A DNA stretch of 64,000 nucleotides from Brevibacillus composti (GTDB lineage: Bacteria > Bacillota > Bacilli > Brevibacillales > Brevibacillaceae). The translations under genes and the position numbers were made by a program. The stretch spans positions 3,734,001 through 3,798,000 of the forward strand of contig NZ_CP066308.1 in assembly GCF_016406105.1 (NCBI RefSeq). The letters run 5' to 3'. The notes below the pieces were generated by a model. That model saw only the letters and a program-made list of their open reading frames with translations. It was not told the DNA's origin and made no database searches. Numbering within the stretch: position 1 is the stretch's first letter; each line of letters begins with the position of its first letter. Of the stretch, positions 36,583-44,966 are shown one piece after another.

Positions 36583-37041
36583 CTACCAGCCAAAAATCAC
36601 ATCCAGCACCCCGGTCGTCTCACCGCCGGGATAGATCAGATAAAGCAGGGTGTATACGGTAACGCCCGTAATGGAAGTAGCAAACCAGACAACCGACGTC
36701 CACGGACCGATCTTTTTGTGCTTGTCGTACTTCCTTTTATACCCGTAGTACAGCGTGACAAGCCCCATCACTCCGCCTACCGTAGCCAAAACAATATGGA
36801 ACAGCAGAAAGATCTGATAGAAAATGCGTACGCTGTCCGGACCTCCAAACAGCGTATTGCCTACCAATGCGGTTCGGGATACATACGTTATGAAAAAAAT
36901 GGTCGCGCAGACCGCCGCCCACTTCATCGTCTTGATGTGTTTCTCCGTCTGGCGGCTGCGGATGAAATACCAGCCGAAGGCGACGAGTATGCCGCTGATG
37001 GCGATGAAGGTCGTACTGATCGTAGGCAGTAAAATATGCAT
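36583..37041 (-). CDS. ctaM: DUF420 cytochrome oxidase maturation protein (CtaM/YozB-like)
   Basis: 152 residues with four hydrophobic helices; conserved residues include the helix-2 KWAAVCATIFFITYVSR and the FHIVLATVGG histidine. DUF420 proteins (CtaM in Staphylococcus, YozB in B. subtilis) are needed for maturation of heme-copper oxidases. Its position between ctaG and ctaB fits that role. ATG 37041 follows GAGGTGTCGAT, so the two-codon-longer GTG-type beginnings upstream are not used. Confidence 0.88.
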   Translation of the reverse strand: MHILLPTISTTFIAISGILVAFGWYFIRSRQTEKHIKTMKWAAVCATIFFITYVSRTALVGNTLFGGPDSVRIFYQIFLLFHIVLATVGGVMGLVTLYYGYKRKYDKHKKIGPWTSVVWFATSITGVTVYTLLYLIYPGGETTGVLDVIFGW

Positions 37042-37088
37042 ATCGACACCTCGAATCACAGCTTTCTCTTTCTCTGCAAGGCAAGCAC

Positions 37089-37979
37089 TCAGCTTCGGTC
37101 AGGAGCCGGTGTCAAGACATCGAGCTGATTCTCCGATTGCCGCTCCATCGGCAGATCGTTCATCTTCTCTTCTTGACGCCATTTCGTAAAGATGTGGTAC
37201 AAAACAAAACCGTACGTCATTTCTTGAATCAGCTTCATCAAAATGCCGCCCAGGCGCTGGTCCATGAAAGGCGTGTAATTGGCGAAAAGCTGCGGAGCAT
37301 TGGAGTAATGCTCGTAGACCGAATGACCGGCAAAAATAATAAGTGCACAAGCAGGCGTAATCAGGATCCCGTTTGCAAACAGGTACGCCATTTTCTTCAG
37401 ACCCGCCAGCTGAATTTTTTCCTCCGGCAGCGGGTGAATAATCGGCCACCACATGCAAAACGCCGTCAAGAACAAGAACCCATGGAAAGCATTCATCGCG
37501 TCATGGTTCAGGGAAGCAAAATCAAGAATGAACGGCACATGGTAAAAAGAGAGCAGCGAGTTAAAGACGACCGCGGCCACCAGAGGCTTGGTCAGAACAC
37601 GCAGGACAGCTCTCACTCTTTCTTTGCGGAAGATAACGGTCCACAGCCATCCCGGTATGCCGACCATCAGAAGCGGCGGCAATACAAAGAACAACAAGGA
37701 CATCTGCAGCATGTGCATGCTGAACAGATAATGGTGACCCGTGTAGTTGATCGGACTTCCCGCTCCCGCGTAGAAAACCAGCATGGCCAAAACAAAAAGC
37801 GCTTTCTGTTTTCCGGGAACCGGGCTGGAATCAGCAAATCGGTGACGCATCGGTCCAGTCAGGGCAAAATACAGAATGAGCAGCAAGATGGTGAACAAAA
37901 TGACGCCCGGACTCCACATATCTGAAAATGAACCAATCCCCGCTTCGATGGGATTGCCATGTTGATGATGATGATGCAT
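37089..37979 (-). CDS. ctaG: Cytochrome c oxidase assembly factor CtaG
   Basis: 296-residue, seven-helix membrane protein of the caa3_CtaG family, needed to form active caa3 oxidase, probably through copper delivery to CuB. The N-terminus is unusually His-rich (MHHHHQHG), a possible copper-binding cap. Further His residues lie in NYTGHHYLFSMHMLQM. AAGGAGGATAAAGG precedes the ATG. A terminator and a promoter-like pair lie between ctaF and this gene, so it may start a second transcript. Confidence 0.93.
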   Translation of the reverse strand: MHHHHQHGNPIEAGIGSFSDMWSPGVILFTILLLILYFALTGPMRHRFADSSPVPGKQKALFVLAMLVFYAGAGSPINYTGHHYLFSMHMLQMSLLFFVLPPLLMVGIPGWLWTVIFRKERVRAVLRVLTKPLVAAVVFNSLLSFYHVPFILDFASLNHDAMNAFHGFLFLTAFCMWWPIIHPLPEEKIQLAGLKKMAYLFANGILITPACALIIFAGHSVYEHYSNAPQLFANYTPFMDQRLGGILMKLIQEMTYGFVLYHIFTKWRQEEKMNDLPMERQSENQLDVLTPAPDRS

Positions 37980-38020
37980 GGGTTCCTTTATCCTCCTTTC
38001 TCTTACTAGAAAGGTTGCCC

Positions 38021-38047
38021 TTTATACAATCTCTATTATACCGTCAA
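38021..38047 (-). promoter_or_regulatory. Possible internal promoter before ctaG
   Basis: On the minus strand TTGACG (38042-38047) and TATAAA (38021-38026) are 15 bp apart, with an alternative TATAAT at 38035-38040. The spacing is not ideal, but the position after a terminator makes a promoter plausible. Confidence 0.4.
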
Positions 38048-38097
38048 TGCAGGGGAAGTTCTTCTTCTAAAAATGAACAATCTGTTGACAATCAAGG

Positions 38098-38133
38098 AAA
38101 AAAAGAGACCAGACGGGAAACGTCTAGCCTCTT
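38098..38133 (-). terminator. Terminator between ctaF and ctaG
   Basis: 12-bp stem (38105-38116 with 38122-38133, one mismatch region) and a 5-nt loop, followed by seven or more T on the minus strand, directly after the ctaF stop. Confidence 0.8.
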
Positions 38134-38140
38134 TGCACTT

Positions 38141-38455
38141 TTACCACCAAACCCAGAAAACAAATACGATGATCGCGATTAAAATGAAGGAGGTTCCTAC
38201 AAAGATCGCGATCCGTGCGAACTCGTGGCCCTTTTGATCCATATGCATCCAGAAGAACAATTGAAACATCGCCTGGACAAAGGCAAGGCCTACAATAAAC
38301 GGTACGGTAAAGCCGGTCGGCACCACTTCAAATCCGACAGCCGCAAAAGCAAGTGCAGTCAAGACAAGCGATGCGATAAAGGCAATCACATGCTTCTTCG
38401 CGCCATCCTGCTTCACCTTCGGCTTGCGTGGTTCATCTTGAACATGTGCTCCCAT
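38141..38455 (-). CDS. ctaF: Cytochrome c oxidase subunit IV (CtaF)
   Basis: 104-residue small subunit with three helices and the subunit IV pattern (VGFEVVPTGFTVPFIVGLAFVQ, then WMHMDQKGHEFARIAI). It stabilises the caa3 complex. ATG 38455 follows AAGGTGGGATAAG and lies 4 bp after the ctaE stop, so the small GTG extension into ctaE is rejected. Confidence 0.93.
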   Translation of the reverse strand: MGAHVQDEPRKPKVKQDGAKKHVIAFIASLVLTALAFAAVGFEVVPTGFTVPFIVGLAFVQAMFQLFFWMHMDQKGHEFARIAIFVGTSFILIAIIVFVFWVWW

Positions 38456-38459
38456 CGTC

Positions 38460-39086
38460 TTATCCCACCTTTCCACCGATCATACCCATGAGGTATACCA
38501 CGGTAAAGATGAATACCCATACGACGTCGATAAAGTGCCAGTACAAGCTGGCTACATAGAACTTCGGAGCGGTTACCACCGTCAAGCCTTTCTTCACGGT
38601 CTGAAGCTGGATGGTCAGGATCCAGATGATCCCGAACAACACGTGTGCTCCGTGGAAACCAACTAGCGTGTAGAAAGCAGAACCGAATGCACCTGACGTC
38701 ATTTTATGACCCATGCTGACGTAGTGAACGAACTCGTAAATCTCCAAAGCCAGGAAGCCCAGACCCAAAAGAACGGTTACCGTCATCCACGCCTGCATTT
38801 TTTTCAGGTCATGCTTGTGCAGGGCGAGAATGGCAAACACGCTGGTAAGCGAGCTGGTCAAGAGGATCAGGGTCGCTGCCGCGACGAGCGGCATGTCAAA
38901 CAACTGCTGCGAAGTAGGACCGCCGTTTGCCTGGTCGCGGAGAGCGATGAACGTCGCAAACAGCGAACCGAACAGGACGGTCTCTCCCCCGAGGAAGAGC
39001 CAGAAGCCTAAGATCTTATTTTTCCCTTCGAGGGTGGCTTTTTCCGGTTCGTCAGGCAGAACCGTAGATACGTGATGTGTCGCCAT
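38460..39086 (-). CDS. ctaE: Cytochrome c oxidase subunit III (CtaE)
   Basis: 208 residues with five helices, the shorter Bacillus-type subunit III. Conserved GFWLFLGGETVLFGSLFA, GFHGAHVLFGI and the C-terminal YWHFIDVVWVFIFTVVYL are visible. Its ATG overlaps the last base of the ctaD TAA (TAATG), so it is translated with ctaD. Confidence 0.95.
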   Translation of the reverse strand: MATHHVSTVLPDEPEKATLEGKNKILGFWLFLGGETVLFGSLFATFIALRDQANGGPTSQQLFDMPLVAAATLILLTSSLTSVFAILALHKHDLKKMQAWMTVTVLLGLGFLALEIYEFVHYVSMGHKMTSGAFGSAFYTLVGFHGAHVLFGIIWILTIQLQTVKKGLTVVTAPKFYVASLYWHFIDVVWVFIFTVVYLMGMIGGKVG

Positions 39087-40933
39087 TACGCCTTAACCCC
39101 CTTCTCATCGAGCTCGATCGGATCAATATGGTAGCCAGGATCGTCTTTAATCGAACGAACCATCATGCAACCGAAGAAGATAGCCATGCCAATACCGACC
39201 AGAACGTAGTTGTGGTACATGAAACCGTACCCTGCGATAAACAGACCGCCGGACATGATGAACGGGAGAATGGAGCCGGACGGCATGTGAATCGAACCAA
39301 GCGGCTCGGCTGGCAGCATGCCTTTGTTTCCTGCCATTTTCTCCACCCACAGGGCGTCGAGTCCGCGCACGAGCGGAGTTTGCGCAAAGTTGTACTCAGG
39401 CGGCGGAGATGGAATCGACCACTCCAGCGTGCGGCCATCCCACGGATCCGCAGGAGCGCGTTTGCCGCTTTTCGCGGTGACATAGGTGTTGATCAGGAAC
39501 AGGAGTGTACCGATCGTCATGCCGAATACCCCGATCGTACTGATAAAGTTACCCCACTCCAGGCCTTGGCCAGGCAAGAACGTAAACACGCGGCGCGGCA
39601 TCCCCATCAGTCCGAGGAAGTGCTGCGGGAAGAACGTCAGGTGGAACCCGATAAAGAAGGTCCAGAAGCTCCATTTGCCCAGTGTTTCGTTCAGCATCTT
39701 GCCGAACATTTTCGGCCACCAGTAGTAGAGACCGGCGAAGAGACCGAATGCCATACCACCGACGATGACGTAGTGGAAGTGAGCAACGACGAAGTACGTG
39801 TCATGGTACTGGTAGTCTGCCGCCGGAATGGACAGCATAACCCCAGTCATCCCACCGATGGTGAACGTAGGGATGAATCCTACTGCGAACAGGTTTGCGG
39901 TAGGGAACGTGATCTGTCCGCCCCACATCGTGAGCAGCCAGTTAAAGATCTTAATTCCTGTCGGAACGGCAATCAGCATCGTCGCCAAACCAAACAGCGT
40001 ATTGGCCACAGGACCCATACCGGTTGTGAACATGTGGTGCGCCCACACCATGAATCCGAGGAATCCGATCAGCGCAGTCGCAAATACCATGGAACTGTAA
40101 CCGAACAGGCGCTTTTTAGAGAATGTGCTGACGACCTCGGAAATGATACCGAACGCCGGCAGAATCAGAATGTATACTTCGGGGTGACCGAAGATCCAGA
40201 ACAAGTGCTGCCAGATCACGACGTTACCGCCCGCATCCGGGTTAAAGAACGCCGCTCCGAACAGACGGTCAAACATCAGAAGCACCAGACCAACCGTGAT
40301 CGCCGGGAAAGCGAACAGGATCAGACCGGATGTTACAAACGCAGACCAGGTAAACAGCGGCATGCGCATAAAGGTCATTCCTGGCGCACGCATGTTGATG
40401 ATCGTAACCAGGAAGTTGATTCCGCCAATCAGCGTACCGAGACCGGCGATTTGCAGACCGAGGACGTAGAAGTCGACGCCGTGGCCTGCGCTGTATTGGT
40501 TCAAGGCGAGAGTAGCATAGGATGTCCAACCGGCATCAGGCGCACCGCCCATGAACCAGCTCGTATTAATCAGCACTCCACCAAAGAAGAAGAGCCAGAA
40601 ACCAAGAGAGTTTACAAACGGAAACGCTACGTCGCGGGCCCCAATTTGCAGCGGCACGACGGCGTTCATTAGTGCAAAGATGATCGGCATCGCTGCCAGG
40701 AAGATCATTGTAGTTCCGTGCATGGTGATCAATTCGTTGAACGTCTTTGCACCGACGAGATCAAGTCCAGGGTACATCAATTGCAAGCGAATCAGAAGGG
40801 CTTCAATACCGCCGAGCAAGAAGAAGAATCCACCGGCAATCAAATAGAGAATCCCGATTTTTTTATGGTCCACGGTAGTGAGCCAATCAAGAATTCCTGA
40901 CCGCTTAGGTGCATGAGAAGCATGTGCAGACAC
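39086..40933 (-). CDS. ctaD: Cytochrome c oxidase subunit I (CtaD)
   Basis: 615-residue catalytic subunit with 12 or more helices. It holds the low-spin heme and the heme a3-CuB centre and pumps protons. The HPEVYILILPAFGI motif (CuB His and the cross-linked Tyr), the tandem His of the helix following it (WAHHMFTTG), and HFHYVIVGG are complete. The C-terminal extension with extra helices is typical of Bacillus caa3 subunit I. It lies 82 bp after ctaC. Confidence 0.97.
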   Translation of the reverse strand: MSAHASHAPKRSGILDWLTTVDHKKIGILYLIAGGFFFLLGGIEALLIRLQLMYPGLDLVGAKTFNELITMHGTTMIFLAAMPIIFALMNAVVPLQIGARDVAFPFVNSLGFWLFFFGGVLINTSWFMGGAPDAGWTSYATLALNQYSAGHGVDFYVLGLQIAGLGTLIGGINFLVTIINMRAPGMTFMRMPLFTWSAFVTSGLILFAFPAITVGLVLLMFDRLFGAAFFNPDAGGNVVIWQHLFWIFGHPEVYILILPAFGIISEVVSTFSKKRLFGYSSMVFATALIGFLGFMVWAHHMFTTGMGPVANTLFGLATMLIAVPTGIKIFNWLLTMWGGQITFPTANLFAVGFIPTFTIGGMTGVMLSIPAADYQYHDTYFVVAHFHYVIVGGMAFGLFAGLYYWWPKMFGKMLNETLGKWSFWTFFIGFHLTFFPQHFLGLMGMPRRVFTFLPGQGLEWGNFISTIGVFGMTIGTLLFLINTYVTAKSGKRAPADPWDGRTLEWSIPSPPPEYNFAQTPLVRGLDALWVEKMAGNKGMLPAEPLGSIHMPSGSILPFIMSGGLFIAGYGFMYHNYVLVGIGMAIFFGCMMVRSIKDDPGYHIDPIELDEKGVKA

Positions 40934-41015
40934 GGTTTTACCTCCTTTTTAAGCGTCACTGCCTCATGACGGTTACATACTAGAAAAGAAACCAACAGTT
41001 GAGTGAAGGCAACTC

Positions 41016-42041
41016 TTATTTATCCTGCACACTCAAAGTAGACATGTACTCGACCAAAGCTTTTACCTGCTGGTCATCCAGATTCAGGTTCGGCATCAGG
41101 TTGCCCGGCTTCACTTTCTCCGGATCTTTGAGCCAATCAGCGAGATTTTGTTCATTGTGCTCGAGGATACCTGCGATGAGGTGACGATCCGCGAAGTTGG
41201 TCAGGTTCGGCCCCAGTTTTCCACCTTTGCCAGCTACAGCGTGACAGCCCAAGCAGCTCTTGTTGAAAATTTGTTGCCCTTCCAAAGCCAATGCACTTGC
41301 AGGCGCAGCAGGTTCAGCCGCTTGCACGCCTTTCATTTTTTCAATCCAGCGCGCAAATTCGTCTTGTTCCATCACTTCGACTTTAAAGTCCATCAAAGCG
41401 TGAGAGGCACCGCAGAGCTCCGCGCACTTCCCGTAGAAAGTACCGGTTCTGTCCGCTTGCAGCCACATTTTGTTATCCAGGCCCGGGTTCGTGTCGATCT
41501 TGCCGCCGAGTGCCGGAATCCAGAATGCGTGCATAACGTCAGAAGACGTCAGGGTGAATTGAACCTTTTGTCCGACTGGCATCACGAGGTCTTGGGCAGT
41601 GGCTACGCCGAGATCCGGATACTCGAATTCCCACCAGAACTGGTGAGCCGTAACCCGCACTTGAAGCGCTTCATCGCTGTTGTATACCTTACCCAGCGAG
41701 AAACCGGCTGTAACAGTCGGTACCGCCATGATAATCAGCAGCAGGAACGGAATGACGGTCCAGATCACTTCCAGCGTATGGCTGCCTTCCACTTGTTTGG
41801 GAATGCCGGTTTGTCCAGGACGCTTACGGTAACGGATAAGGACATAGGTAAGGATCAGAATAACGACGACAAAGACCCCGGTCATGATGATGGTCGTCAG
41901 CTTCATCAAGTCGAATTGCATGGCGGCTACTGGCCCTTGCGGCTGAAGTGCCGAGAGCTCTTCTTTGCCACAACCGGTCAGCGCCAACGCCAGCAACCCA
42001 AACAGCAAAAGCTGACGCCAAGATTGTTGCCAACTCTTCAT
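41016..42041 (-). CDS. ctaC: Cytochrome c oxidase subunit II with cytochrome c domain (CtaC)
   Basis: 341 residues. A lipoprotein signal with LTGC (Cys24) is followed by two membrane helices (about 48-70 and 92-114), a cupredoxin domain with the binuclear CuA ligands (His171, Cys206, Cys210, His214, Met217), and a fused cytochrome c domain with CLGCH (263-267) and a later heme-ligand Met. The fused heme domain makes the enzyme caa3-type, taking electrons directly from cytochrome c550-like donors or menaquinol:cytochrome c reductase. First gene of the cta operon. Confidence 0.97.
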   Translation of the reverse strand: MKSWQQSWRQLLLFGLLALALTGCGKEELSALQPQGPVAAMQFDLMKLTTIIMTGVFVVVILILTYVLIRYRKRPGQTGIPKQVEGSHTLEVIWTVIPFLLLIIMAVPTVTAGFSLGKVYNSDEALQVRVTAHQFWWEFEYPDLGVATAQDLVMPVGQKVQFTLTSSDVMHAFWIPALGGKIDTNPGLDNKMWLQADRTGTFYGKCAELCGASHALMDFKVEVMEQDEFARWIEKMKGVQAAEPAAPASALALEGQQIFNKSCLGCHAVAGKGGKLGPNLTNFADRHLIAGILEHNEQNLADWLKDPEKVKPGNLMPNLNLDDQQVKALVEYMSTLSVQDK

Positions 42042-42402
42042 ACCAATGAACCCCTCTTTCTTTCATGTTGATTACGCCATGCCACCGAGAGACGACACCA
42101 GCGCGTATTTCATACTCCTCCGACTGCCAAAAAATAGCCCTGGTTGCTACTTTCCATCCCCTATGATAACCAATAGAGTAAAGGAATAGCAACCTTGGCA
42201 CACTGGCATATGCACGCAGGCACATGTATAAAAGGAGTAAGGGCCGCAGAAACCTGCTGTCTTGTAGGAGATAGCCCTTTCAGTATACATAAATTTATCT
42301 GGATATCGGAGGCCTTTTGTTATAATTCTGTTAACAAATTTATGAACATTTTCGCAAGATTCCAATCCTTCGCTTGTCATGAGCCGAATCGAGGTGCACG
42401 GC
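42042..42402. other. Gene-free interval between ctaC and the SDR gene
   Basis: 361 bp of divergent intergenic DNA. It contains the probable cta promoter, a possible hairpin with arms AAGGGC (42238-42243) and GCCCTT, and a TATAAT (about 42321) in an AT-rich stretch that may drive the SDR gene. Short frames here look spurious. Confidence 0.6.
42163..42192 (-). promoter_or_regulatory. Possible cta operon promoter
   Basis: TTGCTA (42187-42192) and TATCAT (42163-42168) on the minus strand are 18 bp apart, about 120 bp before ctaC. A moderate match to a sigma-A promoter; ResD or CcpA sites were not resolved. Confidence 0.4.
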
Positions 42403-43272
42403 ATGAAAAAGATGCCCGGTAGAATCAAAGAACGAACCGCCTTCATCACCGGCTGCTCCAGCGGGTTTGGCCTGTTGACAGCGGTCGCCCTGGCCCAGGT
42501 GGGCTACCATGTCATCGCCACCATGCGGGATCTGTCTCGCAGAGGCGGGCTGGACAAGCATGCCGCCGAGAGTGGTGTCGCTCACAAGCTGGAAGTCATC
42601 CAGATGGATGTGACGAAGCCTGATGAAGTGAATGCGGCCGTCTCCCAGGCCGTCGGACGCTACGGAAAAATCGACCTGCTGGTCAACAACGCGGGCTTCG
42701 CCAGCGGCGGATTCGCAGAGGAAGTAGAGCTGGATGAATGGCGGGAGCAATTTGAAGTGAACGTCTTTGGCCTGATTGCAGTCACGCGGGCCGTCCTGCC
42801 CCATATGCGCGCCCAAAAGTCCGGGACGATCATCAACATCAGCAGCATCAGCGGGAGGTTCGGCTTTCCCGGTCTCGCTCCCTATGCCGCCTCCAAACAC
42901 GCGGTAGAAGGCTTCAGCGAATCCCTCCGGTTGGAGATGCTTCCGTACGGCATCCACGTCGTCTTGATCGAGCCGGGGTCGTACCGGACGGCCATCTGGG
43001 AAAAGGGACTGCAGAAATCGGCTTCGCCTGCCTCTTCTCCCTATGCCGCACAACAAAGGGCGCTCACAGCCAGGGTCGAGCAAATCGCGTCCAGCGCCCC
43101 CGCCCCGGATGAAGTGGTCAGGACGATCATCCGTGCTGCGACATCCCCGCGTCCGGCGCTCCGCTATCCGGTCGGCCGGGGCGTGCGCTTCTCCCTCCTG
43201 ATGAAGCAGTGGCTCCCCTGGCGCTGGCTGGAGAGCATCGTGATCCAAAAAATGAGGCCGCCTCGTTCATGA
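42403..43272 (+). CDS. Short-chain dehydrogenase/reductase
   Basis: 289-residue classical SDR that oxidises or reduces an alcohol/carbonyl with NAD(P)H. The cofactor motif ITGCSSGFG lies near 18-26, NNAG near 90, the catalytic Ser in INISSIS and YAASK near 170. The C-terminal part resembles retinol-dehydrogenase-like SDRs often annotated as oxidoreductases of unknown substrate. ATG 42403 follows GAGGTGCACGGC; an ATG at 42379 is in frame but has no ribosome site. It converges on the transporter gene with a 6-nt 3' overlap. Confidence 0.88.
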   Translation: MKKMPGRIKERTAFITGCSSGFGLLTAVALAQVGYHVIATMRDLSRRGGLDKHAAESGVAHKLEVIQMDVTKPDEVNAAVSQAVGRYGKIDLLVNNAGFASGGFAEEVELDEWREQFEVNVFGLIAVTRAVLPHMRAQKSGTIINISSISGRFGFPGLAPYAASKHAVEGFSESLRLEMLPYGIHVVLIEPGSYRTAIWEKGLQKSASPASSPYAAQQRALTARVEQIASSAPAPDEVVRTIIRAATSPRPALRYPVGRGVRFSLLMKQWLPWRWLESIVIQKMRPPRS

Positions 43273-44209
43273 AGCGGCCCTTTTAGTCGCCGGAGCCAGC
43301 GACGTCTTTTGGTCGGCGTGGGATACGTAGCTGTGCAGGACCATCCCGATCATCACGATCATCATCCCTACGCTGGAGACCAGAGACGGCAGCGCCGCCG
43401 AGAGAATCGCCACCTCCAGCAGGACGGCGAAGACCACTTCTCCTGCCTGTGTCGCTTCCACCGCCGCCAGCTGCACCGGATTGCCCTTGGCCAGATCGGT
43501 AGCCTGGAAAAAGACGACGGTAGCGATAATCCCCGAAGTCAGGGCGACCAGCAGGGATTGCGTAATCTGGCTCGCGCTCGGCATCCTGGCAGTGGCAGCG
43601 CCGAAACAGGCGAGCAAAAGCCAGCAGGGCAAACTGGCCAGCGTCATTCCCAGCACCCGCTGGTACGCGTCGATCCTGCCGCTGGTCAGCGCCATCATTT
43701 TTCGGTTGCCCAGCGGATAGGCAAATGCCGCGATCACGACCGGCAGGATCCCGTAGACGACTTCGGTTGTGCCCAGTTGCTTTGCTTCATGCAGTTGCAT
43801 CAGGGCGACTCCGGCCAGGATGATCATCGACATGGCCAAGCCCTTGAGCGGGATTTTTTGCCCGAATAAAGGGACCAGGAGTGAGCCGGCGATAATCGTG
43901 ACCTGCCACGTCCCGGCGATAAGCCAGCCCGGTCCGTATGCGGCGGCAAAGCTGAGCGGCCCGTAAAAAAGGCCAAAGCCGACGGTGCTCCAAAGCAGCC
44001 ACTGCAGGGGCTGCGCCCGCATCTCCTGCCACAGCTCCGGCAGGTTCCGCCGCAGACCCACGATCGCCAGCAGGAAAGGAACCATAAAAAGAAAACGAAG
44101 CGACGCGCTCCAGATCCAGCTTCCTCCCTCCAATTCCATCGCCCTGTTCAGGACGAAGGTAAATGCGAAAAAAAAATGATGCAATCAGTCCAAGCAAGAT
44201 GGCTTTCAC
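43267..44209 (-). pseudogene. DMT-superfamily (multidrug efflux, EamA/EmrE-like) transporter with a +1 frameshift in an A9 tract
   Basis: A ten-helix drug/metabolite transporter. The body reads from about residue 14 to the end in one frame (FAFTFVLNRAM ... SYVSHADQ), but the true start, GTG 44209 (MKAILLGLIASFFF), is in another frame. The two join perfectly if the nine-A run at 44168-44176 (nine T on the coding strand) is read as eight. No good start exists for the downstream frame alone (only a TTG at 44184). This may be a real inactivating slip, a phase-variable switch, or a sequencing/assembly error. Confidence 0.8.
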
Positions 44210-44456
44210 TGCGACCCCTCTCTTCTCGCTGTCAGTTCACATATACTGAAGATTTTGTAATTTAGCATATCCAGAACAGCTTTCCCTGTCAAAAGAATAA
44301 ATCTCGCGTCCAGTTCCCCCTCTTTCTTCCTTCCCGAACAGGCAGAGTGCTTTTTTCCAGCTCGTTTTGAAAGCAAATCACTGGACGTCCCCGTTCCGTA
44401 AACCGGTTTGAACTCGATCAAGACGGCAGATTCGGCCCGCGCACGCAGGTTCACGC

Positions 44457-44492
44457 AAAAAAGAACATGTCCCGGACGGGCATGTTCTTTTT
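44457..44492 (-). terminator. Terminator of the small membrane protein gene
   Basis: Long stem AAAAAAGAACATG / CATGTTCTTTTT with a CCC/GGG inner pair, followed by T on either strand, 19 bp after the stop. Confidence 0.8.
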
Positions 44493-44510
44493 GTGTCGAG
44501 CCAGTGCTTC

Positions 44511-44861
44511 CTATCCTTTTTCCGTGCGTCCGCTCTTGATCAGCCGGATGTGCTGCAGATGTTCCGCCACCCCTACCAGTATCGCGGCAAAGCCGGCCCC
44601 GATCGGCGTCACTCGCGCATCCGCAAACAGGATGCCGCTCAGCCAGACGATCAGGAAAGCCGCGATCAGATCAAGTGCTGTGCTCATCCAGAGCGTGCCT
44701 CGCCGGAGCAGAAGCAGCTCCAGCAGATGTCCGGCAATCGCAATCACAAGCCCCACACCGATAGATTGGTAGAGAGAGGCGTAGTTGACCTCGGGAAACA
44801 GCGCATCAGCCAGGATGACCAACAGCGGACCCGCGATGAGCTTGACGAGCAATCCGTCCAC
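44511..44861 (-). CDS. Small four-helix membrane protein (DUF2512/YndM-like)
   Basis: 116 residues, nearly all hydrophobic, with four predicted membrane helices (about 3-20, 31-50, 58-78, 84-102) and a basic tail. The arrangement and the segment STALDLIAAFLIVWLSG suggest the DUF2512 family of Bacillales, function unknown. The start is GTG 44861 with AGGAGG about ten bases upstream. Monocistronic. No enzymatic motif. Confidence 0.7.
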   Translation of the reverse strand: MDGLLVKLIAGPLLVILADALFPEVNYASLYQSIGVGLVIAIAGHLLELLLLRRGTLWMSTALDLIAAFLIVWLSGILFADARVTPIGAGFAAILVGVAEHLQHIRLIKSGRTEKG

Positions 44862-44966
44862 GGGCGTGAAACCTCCTTCGATCAGGTGTTCACAGTATGC
44901 CCGCAGGCCGGAACACTTACTCTTTCACCCGGTCTTGCCGAGAGATGTGAGAGATGCTTCCCACTG

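Noticed and set aside
39077-40672. Open frame opposite ctaD
   Set aside because: Antisense shadow of subunit I, rich in Arg/Gln/His and without domains.
42238-42280. Riboswitch in front of the SDR gene
   Set aside because: A single hairpin is possible, but no known aptamer core was recognised.
42147-42449. Open frame upstream of ctaC
   Set aside because: It crosses the probable promoter region and the SDR start, and has no ribosome site.
44206-44454. 82-codon frame upstream of the broken DMT exporter
   Set aside because: Overlaps the exporter start by 4 nt, but the translation has no recognisable features and no good ribosome site.
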